This document shows, piece after piece, positions 9,301 through 16,782 of a DNA stretch of 64,000 nucleotides. Source of the stretch: Pseudomonas quebecensis (GTDB lineage Bacteria > Pseudomonadota > Gammaproteobacteria > Pseudomonadales > Pseudomonadaceae); contig NZ_CP112866.1 of assembly GCF_026410085.1 (NCBI RefSeq), forward strand, positions 3,595,001-3,659,000, read 5' to 3'. Both the position numbers and the translations under genes were made by a program. Within the stretch, counting starts at the first letter, position 1. Each line of letters begins with the position of its first letter. The notes under the pieces were generated by a model, which saw nothing but the letters and a program-made list of their open reading frames with translations, ran no database searches and was not told where the DNA came from.

Positions 9301-9810
9301 CTTGAGCGCGCGGTGAAAGCCATTCGCAAGGGCGAGCAGCCGAACCTTGACCAGCCTTTGGGCGGCGGTCCGGAAATCAACCTGCGCTTGCCGGCGTTGA
9401 TTCCCGAAGACTACCTGCCGGACGTGCACGCGCGGTTGATCCTGTACAAGCGCATCGCCTCGGCCACCGACGAAGAGGGCCTCAAGGACCTGCAAGTGGA
9501 GATGATCGACCGCTTCGGCCTGCTGCCGGAACCGACCAAGAACCTGGTGCGCCTGACCCTGCTCAAACTGCAGGCCGAGCAGCTGGGCATCAAGAAGGTC
9601 GACGCCGGGCCGCAGGGCGGGCGGATCGAGTTCGAAGCGCAGACGCCGGTAGACCCACTGGTGCTGATCAAGCTGATCCAGGGCCAGCCCAACCGCTATA
9701 AATTCGAAGGGGCTACGCTGTTCAAGTTCATGGTGCCGATGGAACGCGCCGAAGAACGCTTCAATACCCTGGAGGCGCTGTTTGAGCGCCTCATTCCGAC
9801 ACCTGTTTGA
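6361..9810 (+). CDS. mfd: Transcription-repair coupling factor Mfd
   Basis: Mfd removes RNA polymerase stalled at DNA lesions and recruits UvrA for nucleotide excision repair. The 1149-residue length fits the family. In order there are the UvrB-homology region (1-350), the RNA-polymerase-interacting domain (about 470-545, with HIDHGVGRYLGL and EGAKLYVPVANL), the RecG-like motor with Walker A GDVGFGKT at 630-637 and DEEH at 731-734, motif VI-type QLRGRVGRSHHQAYAYLL, and the C-terminal TRCF domain. The start is GTG with GGAG 11 bases upstream. It is followed after 11 bases by csiV. Confidence 0.97.
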   Translation: MPVLRLPQLPAAAGKQHWGNLPGAALSLAIAEAASAAKRFTLLLTADSQSAERLEQELSFFAPDLPVLHFPDWETLPYDLFSPHQDIISQRIASLYRLPELAHGVLVVPITTALHRLAPTRFLLGSSLVLDVGQKLDVEQMRTRLEASGYRCVDTVYEHGEFAVRGALIDLFPMGSKLPYRIDLFDDEIETLRTFDPENQRSIDKVESIKLLPAREFPLQKDAVTRFKARFRERFDVDFRRCPIFQDLSSGITPAGIEYYLPLFFDETSTLFDYLPQDTQVFSLPGIEQAAENFWNDVRNRYEERRVDPSRPLLPPAELFLPVEDCFARLKNWPRVVASQQDVDAGGGRERFPAQALPDLAIQAKATQPLEALSTFLGDFPGRVLFTAESAGRREVLLELLERLKLRPKTVDSWPDFVAGKDRLAITIAPLDEGLLLNDPALALIAESPLFGQRVMQRRRREKRADANNDAVIKNLTELREGAPVVHIDHGVGRYLGLQTLEIDNQAAEFLTMEYAEGAKLYVPVANLHLIARYTGSDDALAPLHRLGSETWQKAKRKAAEQVRDVAAELLDIYARRAAREGYAFADPKADYATFSAGFAFEETPDQQTTIEAVRADMLAPKPMDRLVCGDVGFGKTEVAMRAAFIAVHGGKQVAILVPTTLLAQQHYNSFRDRFADWPVTVEVMSRFKSAKEVNAAVADLAEGKIDIVIGTHKLLSDDVKIKNLGLVIIDEEHRFGVRQKEQLKALRSEVDILTLTATPIPRTLNMAVSGMRDLSIIATPPARRLSVRTFVMEQNKSTVKEALLRELLRGGQVYYLHNDVKTIEKCAADLAELVPEARIAIGHGQMRERELEQVMSDFYHKRFNVLIASTIIETGIDVPSANTIIIERADKFGLAQLHQLRGRVGRSHHQAYAYLLTPPRQQITGDAEKRLEAIANTQDLGAGFVLATNDLEIRGAGELLGDGQSGQIQAVGFTLYMEMLERAVKAIRKGEQPNLDQPLGGGPEINLRLPALIPEDYLPDVHARLILYKRIASATDEEGLKDLQVEMIDRFGLLPEPTKNLVRLTLLKLQAEQLGIKKVDAGPQGGRIEFEAQTPVDPLVLIKLIQGQPNRYKFEGATLFKFMVPMERAEERFNTLEALFERLIPTPV

Positions 9811-9821
9811 AGGACGCCCCA

Positions 9822-10391
9822 ATGCGCCTGTTCCGCATTCTGAGCCTGTTGTTAGTGGTATTCGCGCCTGCGGCGTTCGCCGACAGCCCGTACCAGGTAG
9901 AAATGATCCTGGTGCGCCAGAATGCGGAGCCGGTAATCAACAGCCGCGCCGCGCCGGAAAACTGGGATGCCGGCGCCTCGCGCTTGGGCACTGACACCAT
10001 GAGCCCGCCGCGCCTGAACAACATTGTCGACAAACTGAACGCCGATAACAGCTTCACCGTGCTGGCGCACAAGGCCTGGGAGCAGAACCTCGGCGAACAG
10101 CCGGTAAAAATCGCCGTCACCGATGGCCAGGAGCAGTTCGGTCAATTCCCCATCCAGGGCGTGCTGAACCTGCAACTGGGGCGCTTCACCGATATCGATG
10201 CGGATTTCTGGATCAACCAGTTCGACAGCAACGGCAGCGTCGTCGCCAGCGAGCACTTGTCGCAGAAGGACGTGCGCACCAAGAACAACCAGCTCAACTA
10301 CCTTGACGGCGGCCATCTGGCACTGCTGATCAAGATCACTTCACTGACCGCCAAACCACCCAGCGCGCCGCCGCCCGAGCTGCAGGACTGA
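9822..10391 (+). CDS. csiV: CsiV-family peptidoglycan-associated protein
   Basis: This 189-residue protein follows mfd with an 11-base gap and AAGGA 7 bases before the ATG. A signal peptide (MRLFRILSLLLVVFAPAAFA) precedes YQVEMILVRQ, the usual CsiV start. In Vibrio cholerae CsiV is a periplasmic peptidoglycan-binding protein that supports PBP1A-dependent wall synthesis. Family features here include NLQLGRFTDIDADFWIN and a C-terminal LDGGHLALLIKI strand, consistent with the PBP1A partner role, but that role is inferred from the family. The tail is proline-rich. Confidence 0.78.
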   Translation: MRLFRILSLLLVVFAPAAFADSPYQVEMILVRQNAEPVINSRAAPENWDAGASRLGTDTMSPPRLNNIVDKLNADNSFTVLAHKAWEQNLGEQPVKIAVTDGQEQFGQFPIQGVLNLQLGRFTDIDADFWINQFDSNGSVVASEHLSQKDVRTKNNQLNYLDGGHLALLIKITSLTAKPPSAPPPELQD

Positions 10392-10400
10392 TCCAGCGCC

Positions 10401-13094
10401 ATGCCCCCGACGTCGTCGCTTACCAAACCCCTGGCCCCTTCGTGGGCCAATCGCTTTAAAGAGCAAAGCCTGGAGCGTGGCCGGCGTTACGCGCTGGAAA
10501 ACCGCGTACGCATCGTCGAGGCCGGCGACAGCACCATTATTGCCAGTTGCGAAGGCTCGGGCGGCAACGTGTACCGTCAGACCATTTCGCTGCGCGAGTC
10601 GGCCAAAGGCGCGCTGCTTTTGGTGGACAGCCGCTGCACCTGCCCGGTGCACAGCAACTGCAAACACATCGCGGCGGTACTGCTCAAGGTACAGGAAACC
10701 CTGGCCTACCCCGCCGCCGCCCAGGACGCCGAACTGCTGGAAAAACTCCAGGCCGTACTGGATAACCGCGTCGTACTGCCGCAAGTGCCGATGGACGACG
10801 TCCAACCGGTGCCGCGCCTGTGGCTGGCCAGCGCCGAGTTCAGCGCGTTCGAACCGCGCAACGGCAAGATGCAGCGTTATATCCAGCACCGCGCGGCGTT
10901 ATCCTTCAACTACCTGGGCAACTATGTCAGCGGACAGAAAAACGCCGACATCATTGTGCGCCAGGACACCCAGAGCCTGCGGATCAAGCGCCACCCCGAG
11001 GTGGAACAGGCCTACCGCGAACAGCTGCGCCTGCTGGGTTTCAAGATCGCCACACGCCAGAGCAAAGCCTTGCCGGAAAGCGCCGGCGAACTGTTCGAGA
11101 TGGTCAATGACAGCGCCTGGCTGAACTTCACCCTCAACGCCGCGCCGACCCTGCGCGCCGACGGCTGGGAACTGCAGATTGACGACGACTTCGGTTTCGA
11201 CCTCAGCGCGGTGGACGACTGGTATGCCACCGTCGATGAAGGTCCCGAACGGGATTGGTTCGACCTTGAGCTGGGGATTATCGTCAATGGCGAGCGGCTG
11301 AGCCTGCTGCCGATCCTGCTGAACCTGATGCGCTCCCACACCGAGCTCCTCAACCCGGAGAAAATCGCTCGGCGCCGTGATGACGAGCTGGTCCTGGTGA
11401 ATATCCCCGGCCTGCCCAATGGCGGGCATGGCCCGCTGCAAGTGGCACTGCCCTACGGCCGCCTGAAACCGGTACTGGCTACCCTCGGTGAGTTTTACCT
11501 GCAGGAGCCCGGCACCACCGCGCTGCGCCTGGCCAAGGCCGATGCGATTCGCCTCAACCCGCTGGAAGACGTGCCTTTGCAATGGGAAGGCGGCGAGAAG
11601 ATTCGCAACTTTGCCCAGCGCCTGCGGGACATCAAGGACTTCACCTGTGTGGCGCCCGAAGGCCTGAACGCGACCTTGCGGCCTTATCAGCTGGAAGGTT
11701 TGAGCTGGATGCAGTCGCTGCGCCAGTTGGAGGTGGGCGGCATTCTTGCGGATGACATGGGCCTGGGTAAAACCCTGCAGACCCTGGCGCATATCCTCAG
11801 TGAAAAGGCCGCCGGGCGCCTGGACCGGCCGTGCATGGTGGTCATGCCCACCAGCCTGATCCCCAACTGGTTGGACGAAGCGGCGCACTTCACCCCGCAA
11901 CTCAAGGTGCTGGCGCTGTACGGCGCCACGCGTAAAAAACACTTCGCCAGCCTGCAGGACTACGATCTGCTGCTGACCACTTATGCGCTGCTGCCCAAGG
12001 ACATCGAGCACCTGGCCGCCCTGCCCTTGCATGTGCTGATCCTCGATGAAGCCCAGTACATCAAAAACCCTTCCAGCAAGGCTGCCCAGGCCGCGCGCGA
12101 GCTGAATGCCCGGCAGCGTCTGTGCCTGAGCGGCACACCGCTGGAAAACCACCTGGGCGAACTATGGTCACTGTTCCACTTTCTGCTGCCGGGTTGGCTG
12201 GGCGACGTCAAAAGCTTCAACCGCGACTACCGCGTTCCCATCGAAAAACGCGCCAGCGAGGTACGACTGCAACACCTTAACGGTCGGATCAAACCCTTCC
12301 TGCTGCGCCGCACTAAGGAGCAGGTGGCCACTGAGCTGCCGCCCAAGACCGAGATCATTCACTGGGTCGACCTCAACGAGGCCCAGCGCGACGTGTACGA
12401 AACCATGCGCCTGGCCATGGATAAGAAAGTCCGCGATGAAATCACCCGCAAAGGCGTGGCGCGCAGCCAGATCATCATCCTTGAAGCGCTGTTGAAGCTA
12501 CGCCAGGTGTGCTGTGACCTGCGCCTGATCAACGATGCGACCCTGCCCACTCGTGGCAGCAGCTCGGGCAAGCTCGACAGCCTGATGGAAATGCTCGAAG
12601 AACTGTTTGAGGAAGGCCGCCGGATCCTGTTGTTTTCCCAGTTCACCTCGATGCTGAGCCTGATCGAAGTGGAGCTGAAAAAACGCGGTGTCGCTTACGC
12701 GCTGTTGACGGGCCAGACTCGCGACCGACGCACACCCGTGAAGGATTTCCAGAGCGGCAAGTTGCAGATTTTTCTGATCAGCCTGAAGGCCGGCGGTGTG
12801 GGTCTGAACCTGACCGAGGCCGATACAGTGATTCACTATGACCCGTGGTGGAACCCGGCCACGGAAAACCAGGCGACCGACCGTGCTTATCGCATCGGCC
12901 AGGAAAAACCGGTCTTCGTGTACAAAATGATCGCGCGCGGCACCGTGGAAGAGAAAATCCAGCACCTGCAGAAGGAAAAATCCGACCTGGCGGCGGGGGT
13001 GCTGGATGGACGGACCACGGGAGATTGGCAGTTGGGCAACGAGGATATCGAGGCGTTGTTTGCGCCGTTGCCCAATAAGCAGGAAAAGCGCTAG
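10401..13094 (+). CDS. SWIM zinc-finger SNF2-family helicase
   Basis: This 897-residue protein is a predicted ATP-dependent nucleic-acid translocase. An N-terminal SWIM zinc finger has C79, C81, C87 and H89 (CTCPVHSNCKH). Residues 100-430 form a bacterial SNF2-associated region. The motor begins near 440 with GLRPY-like TLRPYQLEGLSWMQ, Walker A DDMGLGKT near 450-457, DEAQ near 548, SGTPLENHLGELWSL, and C-terminal helicase motifs including YDPWWNPATENQATDRAYRIGQ. Bacterial members are sometimes called RapA/HepA-like, but the SWIM finger sets this class apart; its substrate is unknown. The stop overlaps nagZ's stop in a shared CTAG. Confidence 0.88.
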   Translation: MPPTSSLTKPLAPSWANRFKEQSLERGRRYALENRVRIVEAGDSTIIASCEGSGGNVYRQTISLRESAKGALLLVDSRCTCPVHSNCKHIAAVLLKVQETLAYPAAAQDAELLEKLQAVLDNRVVLPQVPMDDVQPVPRLWLASAEFSAFEPRNGKMQRYIQHRAALSFNYLGNYVSGQKNADIIVRQDTQSLRIKRHPEVEQAYREQLRLLGFKIATRQSKALPESAGELFEMVNDSAWLNFTLNAAPTLRADGWELQIDDDFGFDLSAVDDWYATVDEGPERDWFDLELGIIVNGERLSLLPILLNLMRSHTELLNPEKIARRRDDELVLVNIPGLPNGGHGPLQVALPYGRLKPVLATLGEFYLQEPGTTALRLAKADAIRLNPLEDVPLQWEGGEKIRNFAQRLRDIKDFTCVAPEGLNATLRPYQLEGLSWMQSLRQLEVGGILADDMGLGKTLQTLAHILSEKAAGRLDRPCMVVMPTSLIPNWLDEAAHFTPQLKVLALYGATRKKHFASLQDYDLLLTTYALLPKDIEHLAALPLHVLILDEAQYIKNPSSKAAQAARELNARQRLCLSGTPLENHLGELWSLFHFLLPGWLGDVKSFNRDYRVPIEKRASEVRLQHLNGRIKPFLLRRTKEQVATELPPKTEIIHWVDLNEAQRDVYETMRLAMDKKVRDEITRKGVARSQIIILEALLKLRQVCCDLRLINDATLPTRGSSSGKLDSLMEMLEELFEEGRRILLFSQFTSMLSLIEVELKKRGVAYALLTGQTRDRRTPVKDFQSGKLQIFLISLKAGGVGLNLTEADTVIHYDPWWNPATENQATDRAYRIGQEKPVFVYKMIARGTVEEKIQHLQKEKSDLAAGVLDGRTTGDWQLGNEDIEALFAPLPNKQEKR

Positions 13095-14098
13095 ATCAGC
13101 TGTGCATCCCGCAAAGCGCCAAGTGCGGTGAGCCAGCGCGGATCCTGTTTGTAGTCAGTCGAAGCAATCGCCTGCCCACGCATACGCGCGATGCGGGCCG
13201 ATGGCGTGACCCTCATCCGCTGCGCCGCACTCAGCGCCAACTCGGCCGCCGCACGATCGTTGCACACCAGCCCCATGTCACAACCGGCGGTCAGCGCCGC
13301 CTCGATCCGGCTGGCCGCATCGCCGACCACATGGGCACCGGCCATCGACAGGTCATCGCTGAAAATCACCCCATCGAACTGCAACTCGCCGCGCAGGATG
13401 TCCTGCAACCAGCGGCGTGAGAAACCGGCGGGCTGGGCGTCCACCTGCGGGTAGATAACATGCGCCGGCATCACTGCCGCCAACTGCTTGCTCAGGCGTG
13501 CGAAAGGCACCAGGTCATTCGCGCGAATCTGCTCCAGGCTGCGTTCGTCATTGGGAATTGCGACGTGGGAATCAGCCTCAGCCCAGCCGTGGCCGGGAAA
13601 GTGTTTACCGGTGGCGGCCATGCCGGCGCTGTTCATGCCACGGATAAAGGCACCGGCGAGCACGGCGGCGCGCTCGGGGTTGCCCTCAAAGGAACGGGTG
13701 CCGACCACGGCGCTACGCTGGTAGTCCAGGTCCAGTACCGGGGCGAAGCTCAGGTCGAGACCGACCGCCAGCACTTCAGTGGCCATGATCCAGCCGCACT
13801 GCTCGGCCAGGTACTCGGCGTTGGGGTTGTCCGCCAACGCGCGCATGGCCGGCAGGCGCACGAAGCCTTGGCGCAGGCGCTGCACGCGCCCGCCTTCCTG
13901 GTCGACCGCCAGCAGCAGGTCCGGGCGCACCGCCCGAATGGCCGCGCTCAACTCACGGACCTGGCGTGGATGCTCGATATTGCGCGCAAAAATGATCAAG
14001 CCGCCCACCTCCGGCTGGCGCAACAGGTGGCGATCCTCAGCCGTGAGCCAAGTACCGGCCACGTCGACCATCAAAGAACCTTGCAGGGCAACTGTCAT
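13091..14098 (-). CDS. nagZ: Beta-N-acetylhexosaminidase NagZ
   Basis: NagZ removes GlcNAc from 1,6-anhydro-muropeptides in the cytoplasm during wall recycling, producing the signals that induce AmpC where present. The 335-residue glycoside hydrolase family 3 protein has GLIIFARNI, AVDQEGGRVQRL, KHFPGHG at 165-171, the DSH loop with general acid/base H178, and the nucleophile D248 in FSDDLSM. AAGGAAGG precedes the ATG. It lies downstream of psrA on the same strand, with a 17-base inverted repeat in the leader, and ends 4 bases inside the convergent helicase gene. Confidence 0.95.
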   Translation of the reverse strand: MTVALQGSLMVDVAGTWLTAEDRHLLRQPEVGGLIIFARNIEHPRQVRELSAAIRAVRPDLLLAVDQEGGRVQRLRQGFVRLPAMRALADNPNAEYLAEQCGWIMATEVLAVGLDLSFAPVLDLDYQRSAVVGTRSFEGNPERAAVLAGAFIRGMNSAGMAATGKHFPGHGWAEADSHVAIPNDERSLEQIRANDLVPFARLSKQLAAVMPAHVIYPQVDAQPAGFSRRWLQDILRGELQFDGVIFSDDLSMAGAHVVGDAASRIEAALTAGCDMGLVCNDRAAAELALSAAQRMRVTPSARIARMRGQAIASTDYKQDPRWLTALGALRDAQLI

Positions 14099-14121
14099 AA
14101 ACCTTCCTTAAATAACGCACA

Positions 14122-14172
14122 CAACCCGTTGCGCTCACTCGGTGCAAGGCACGCGGTGAGCACAACGGGTTG
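14122..14172. repeat. 17-bp inverted repeat in psrA-nagZ interval
   Basis: The arms at 14122-14138 (CAACCCGTTGCGCTCAC) and 14156-14172 match in 16 of 17 positions around a 17-base loop. The hairpin would lie in the nagZ leader. No T-run follows, so an mRNA structure or processing site is as likely as a terminator. Confidence 0.6.
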
Positions 14173-14242
14173 CGAATAATCAGCAGACATGAACATGGCG
14201 GCTAGCTTAGCGGATGCCAGTGGCCGCGCACACCCAGGGAGA

Positions 14243-14950
14243 TCAAACCTTGGCGGGGGTGGGCACGGTTTTGCTGCGTGGGCGCAGTTGCGCGGCGGCC
14301 ATGGTCGGGTCGGTCACGCCGGTTTCAGCGCGCATGCCGGCGGCAAGGAAGGGCACCATCAGGCGCATGACTTGCTCGATGGAGGTATTGACGCCGAAAT
14401 CAGTCTCGGCAATTGCACGCAACGCCTTGATGCCGGACATGCTGAACGCCGCGGCCCCGAGCATGAAATGCACGCGCCAGAACAATTCGATCGGCGGAAT
14501 ACGCGGCGCGGCTTCGTTGACCAGCAACATATAGCGGCGAAAAACCTTACCGTACATATCTTCCAGGTACCGCCGCAGGTGGCCCTGGCTCTGGCTGAAC
14601 GCCAGGCCGAGCAAGCGCATGAAGATCGACAAGTCATTGCCGCTGCGCGGTTGCACCACGAGCGCTTGCTCGACAAGAATTTCCAGCAGTTCTTCCAGGC
14701 TAGGCTTGTGATCGGCCTTGGCCTGGCGGCGCTCGAGCTCACGGTCGAGGCTGGCGCAGAAAGGCCCCAGGAAGCGCGAGAACACCGCCTGGATCAGGGC
14801 CTTTTTCGAGCCGAAATGGTAATTCACTGCCGCGAGGTTGACCCCGGCCTTGCTGGTAATCAGCCGCAATGAAGTTTCAGCAAATCCTTTTTCCGCGAAC
14901 AATTGCTCGGCGGCATCGAGAATGCGTTCAACGGTTTCCGACTGGGCCAT
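14243..14950 (-). CDS. psrA: TetR-family fatty-acid-responsive regulator PsrA
   Basis: PsrA is the Pseudomonas long-chain fatty-acid sensor that represses itself and beta-oxidation genes and activates rpoS. The start MAQSETVERILDAAEQLF and the HTH (residues 20-55, with FAETSLRLITSKAGVNLA and VNYHFGSKKALI) match PsrA closely; the rest is the ligand-binding helical domain. I chose ATG 14950 over an upstream in-frame start at 14968 because GGAG lies 6 bases before it; this gives 235 residues, near the P. aeruginosa length. Two PsrA operators overlap its promoter, implying autorepression. It is divergent from lexA and upstream of nagZ. Confidence 0.93.
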   Translation of the reverse strand: MAQSETVERILDAAEQLFAEKGFAETSLRLITSKAGVNLAAVNYHFGSKKALIQAVFSRFLGPFCASLDRELERRQAKADHKPSLEELLEILVEQALVVQPRSGNDLSIFMRLLGLAFSQSQGHLRRYLEDMYGKVFRRYMLLVNEAAPRIPPIELFWRVHFMLGAAAFSMSGIKALRAIAETDFGVNTSIEQVMRLMVPFLAAGMRAETGVTDPTMAAAQLRPRSKTVPTPAKV

Positions 14951-14965
14951 GGCTACTCCGCCTGA

Positions 14966-14979
14966 CAAACACTTGTTTG
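14966..14979. promoter_or_regulatory. PsrA operator 1
   Basis: CAAACACTTGTTTG is a perfect CAAAC-N4-GTTTG palindrome. It fits the established PsrA motif G/C-AAAC-N2-4-GTTT-G/C and lies between the psrA -10 element and its start codon. Confidence 0.85.
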
Positions 14980-14992
14980 AAACATACGTTTC
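14979..14992. promoter_or_regulatory. PsrA operator 2
   Basis: GAAACATACGTTTC is a second perfect palindrome of the PsrA type. It shares one base with operator 1 and covers the psrA -10 element at 14981-14986, so bound PsrA would block its own transcription. Confidence 0.85.
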
Positions 14993-15009
14993 AGGTTGTG
15001 TCTTGTCAA
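14981..15009 (-). promoter_or_regulatory. Predicted psrA promoter
   Basis: On the minus strand a perfect -35 TTGACA (15009-15004) is separated by 17 bases from -10 TATGTT (14986-14981). The -10 lies inside PsrA operator 2. Confidence 0.75.
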
Positions 15010-15151
15010 GCCTGGCAGGCCGTTTTCCGGCCGGGCAGTCATCGCTCCAAGCGCCATTTAATCACATCCGAACGGGTCTGTAGGTAGCGCTATCCAGCAC
15101 TTGTAGGAAGGATGCATCACGACCGTCCAGCGGAGTGCTGAAAAAGGATGA

Positions 15152-15179
15152 TTGCCAAGCGCAGTTCACTGTATATAAT
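15152..15179 (+). promoter_or_regulatory. Predicted lexA promoter
   Basis: TTGCCA (15152-15157) and a perfect TATAAT (15174-15179) have 16-base spacing. The -10 lies within the first LexA box, so LexA binding would exclude RNA polymerase. Confidence 0.8.
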
Positions 15180-15184
15180 CCCAG
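15169..15184. promoter_or_regulatory. LexA (SOS) box 1
   Basis: CTGTATATAATCCCAG fits CTG-N10-CAG, close to the gamma-proteobacterial consensus, and overlaps the lexA -10 element. Confidence 0.92.
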
Positions 15185-15187
15185 TCA

Positions 15188-15203
15188 CTGTATAAAAAGA
15201 CAG
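15188..15203. promoter_or_regulatory. LexA (SOS) box 2
   Basis: CTGTATAAAAAGACAG is a second CTG-N10-CAG box, beginning 19 bases after the first. It ends 10 bases before the lexA start codon, close to the predicted transcription start. Confidence 0.92.
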
Positions 15204-15213
15204 AGCGATCAAC

Positions 15214-15822
15214 ATGCTAAAACTGACGCCACGCCAAGCTGAGATTCTGGCTTTTATCAAGCGCTGCCTCGATGACAACGGCTACCCGCCGACGCGAGCG
15301 GAAATTGCGCTGGAACTGGGGTTCAAGTCCCCCAACGCCGCCGAAGAACACCTAAAGGCCCTCGCACGCAAAGGCGCGATCGAGATGACCCCAGGTGCTT
15401 CGCGAGGCATTCGCATCCCAGGCTTCGAGGCCAAGGCCGACGAGTCGACATTGCCGATCATCGGGCGCGTCGCCGCCGGTGCGCCGATCCTGGCGCAGCA
15501 ACACGTCGAAGAGTCCTGCAATATCAACCCGACCTTCTTCCATCCTCGCGCCGACTATTTGTTGCGAGTACATGGCATGAGCATGAAGGACGTCGGCATC
15601 TTCGACGGCGATCTACTGGCCGTGCACACCACCCGTGAGGCCCGCAATGGCCAGATCGTCGTGGCCCGTATCGGCGATGAAGTCACCGTCAAACGCTTCA
15701 AGCGCGAAGGCAGCAAGGTCTGGCTCCTGGCCGAGAACCCTGAGTTCGCCCCGATTGAAGTGAACCTGAAAGATCAGGACCTGGTGATCGAAGGCTTGAG
15801 CGTCGGCGTCATTCGCCGCTAG
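15214..15822 (+). CDS. lexA: SOS repressor LexA
   Basis: LexA represses DNA-damage genes until RecA filaments trigger self-cleavage. The 202-residue protein has the N-terminal winged helix ([26 protein letters not shown]), the scissile A88-G89 in VAAGAP, and the catalytic dyad S123 (GMSMKD) and K160 (TVKRFK). Two LexA boxes overlap its promoter, giving autorepression. sulA follows after 10 bases in the same operon, as is usual in Pseudomonas. Confidence 0.97.
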   Translation: MLKLTPRQAEILAFIKRCLDDNGYPPTRAEIALELGFKSPNAAEEHLKALARKGAIEMTPGASRGIRIPGFEAKADESTLPIIGRVAAGAPILAQQHVEESCNINPTFFHPRADYLLRVHGMSMKDVGIFDGDLLAVHTTREARNGQIVVARIGDEVTVKRFKREGSKVWLLAENPEFAPIEVNLKDQDLVIEGLSVGVIRR

Positions 15823-15832
15823 AGGAGGCACC

Positions 15833-16306
15833 ATGCAGCTCGTACACACCCCACAACACACCCAACTGTCGCTGTTCGAGGCCTTCATGGCCCATCCCCT
15901 TGCGCCGATCCTCAAGGAAACGGTCGAGGCGCCCTGGAACGTCGAACCCGAGGCGTTCAGTGAGCTGTCGTTGCGCGGTGCTGCCGAGAGCTGCCTGAAC
16001 CTGTTGGCGCCTATCCTGCGCAACTTGAGCGAAGAGCAGGACGCCCGCTGGCTGACCCTGATCGCCCCGCCCGCCAGCCTTACCCAGGCCTGGCTGCGGG
16101 AGGCCGGCCTCAACCGCGAACGTATCCTGTTGCTGCAACCGCGCGGCACACAAAGCGCTCAACAGCTGACGTGCGAGGCACTGCGCCTGGGCCGCAGCCA
16201 CACCGTGGTCAGCTGGCTGAACCCACTGAGTGCCGCTTCCAGGCAACAACTGGTCAACGCCGCGCGCGTCGGCGATGCGCAGAGCCTGAATATTCGATTG
16301 GGATGA
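15833..16306 (+). CDS. sulA: SOS cell division inhibitor SulA
   Basis: SulA binds FtsZ during the SOS response and halts septation. The 157-residue product matches Pseudomonas SulA: LSLFEAFMAHPLAPILKE, a RecA/SulA-like core with WLTLIAPPASLTQAWLREAGLN and ERILLLQPRG, and the C-terminal TVVSWLNPLS segment. AGGAGG lies 4 bases before the ATG, and the gene is 10 bases from lexA, so SOS control comes from the lexA promoter. A long inverted repeat follows in the intergenic space. Confidence 0.93.
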   Translation: MQLVHTPQHTQLSLFEAFMAHPLAPILKETVEAPWNVEPEAFSELSLRGAAESCLNLLAPILRNLSEEQDARWLTLIAPPASLTQAWLREAGLNRERILLLQPRGTQSAQQLTCEALRLGRSHTVVSWLNPLSAASRQQLVNAARVGDAQSLNIRLG

Positions 16307-16343
16307 AGATTCCCCCATGCGGGCCATCCTCAGGAGGAGGCTC

Positions 16344-16413
16344 GTTGTGGTGGAGGGTGAAGGTAGGCGTGAAACGACGTGAGTGGTGAGCCTGCTTAAT
16401 ACCCCACCACAAC
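16344..16413. repeat. Long-loop inverted repeat after sulA
   Basis: GTTGTGGTGG (16344-16353) pairs exactly with CCACCACAAC (16404-16413) across a 50-base loop. It lies between convergent sulA and the next small gene. No T-run follows. It could be a decayed mobile palindrome or a weak terminator. Confidence 0.5.
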
Positions 16414-16431
16414 ACCATACGGCTTGAACAA

Positions 16432-16665
16432 TCAGTGAAGTACTCGCGGTCCGTCTTCTTTCTCCGGCTCGCCTTCGGCCAGTCGCCCCGCCATCTGCAC
16501 ACCGACGCTCAACATGGCTTTTGCCACTTCCACATGCTGACCTTGCAGAAACACCTTGGCGTCCTCGGAAAAATCCAGAATAACCAGAGAGCCCTCGTCC
16601 TCAGCCCGGCGCAGTTCGATTCGGCCGTCAGGCAGTTCAACAATTTCCAGAAAGGACGTCGGCAT
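16432..16665 (-). CDS. Small conserved protein (77 aa) of the lexA-topA region
   Basis: This 77-residue acidic protein has no signal peptide or membrane helix. It reads MPTSFLEIVELPDGRIELRR, with alternating short strands (residues 5-20 and 25-35), an amphipathic helix near 40-60 and an acidic tail EGEPEKEDG. A homologous small gene is usual next to lexA-sulA in Pseudomonas, but I know no function. The ATG follows AGAACAG, a weak ribosome site. It is convergent with sulA and follows the next gene on the same strand. Confidence 0.7.
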   Translation of the reverse strand: MPTSFLEIVELPDGRIELRRAEDEGSLVILDFSEDAKVFLQGQHVEVAKAMLSVGVQMAGRLAEGEPEKEDGPRVLH

Positions 16666-16782
16666 AAAATCTGTTCTCCACGAAAGGCCGGGATTATATC
16701 AGTCATCCGCCCGGCCTCGCTGCGGATCTGAACAGGTTTCTTTACGGCTTGATGAACGGTGCTTTTTAAGTAAAAGCCGCTA

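Noticed and set aside
7315..9822. 835-codon minus-strand open frame opposite mfd
   Set aside because: The translation is low-complexity (rich in His, Gln, Gly, Val) and lies against a perfectly conserved Mfd.
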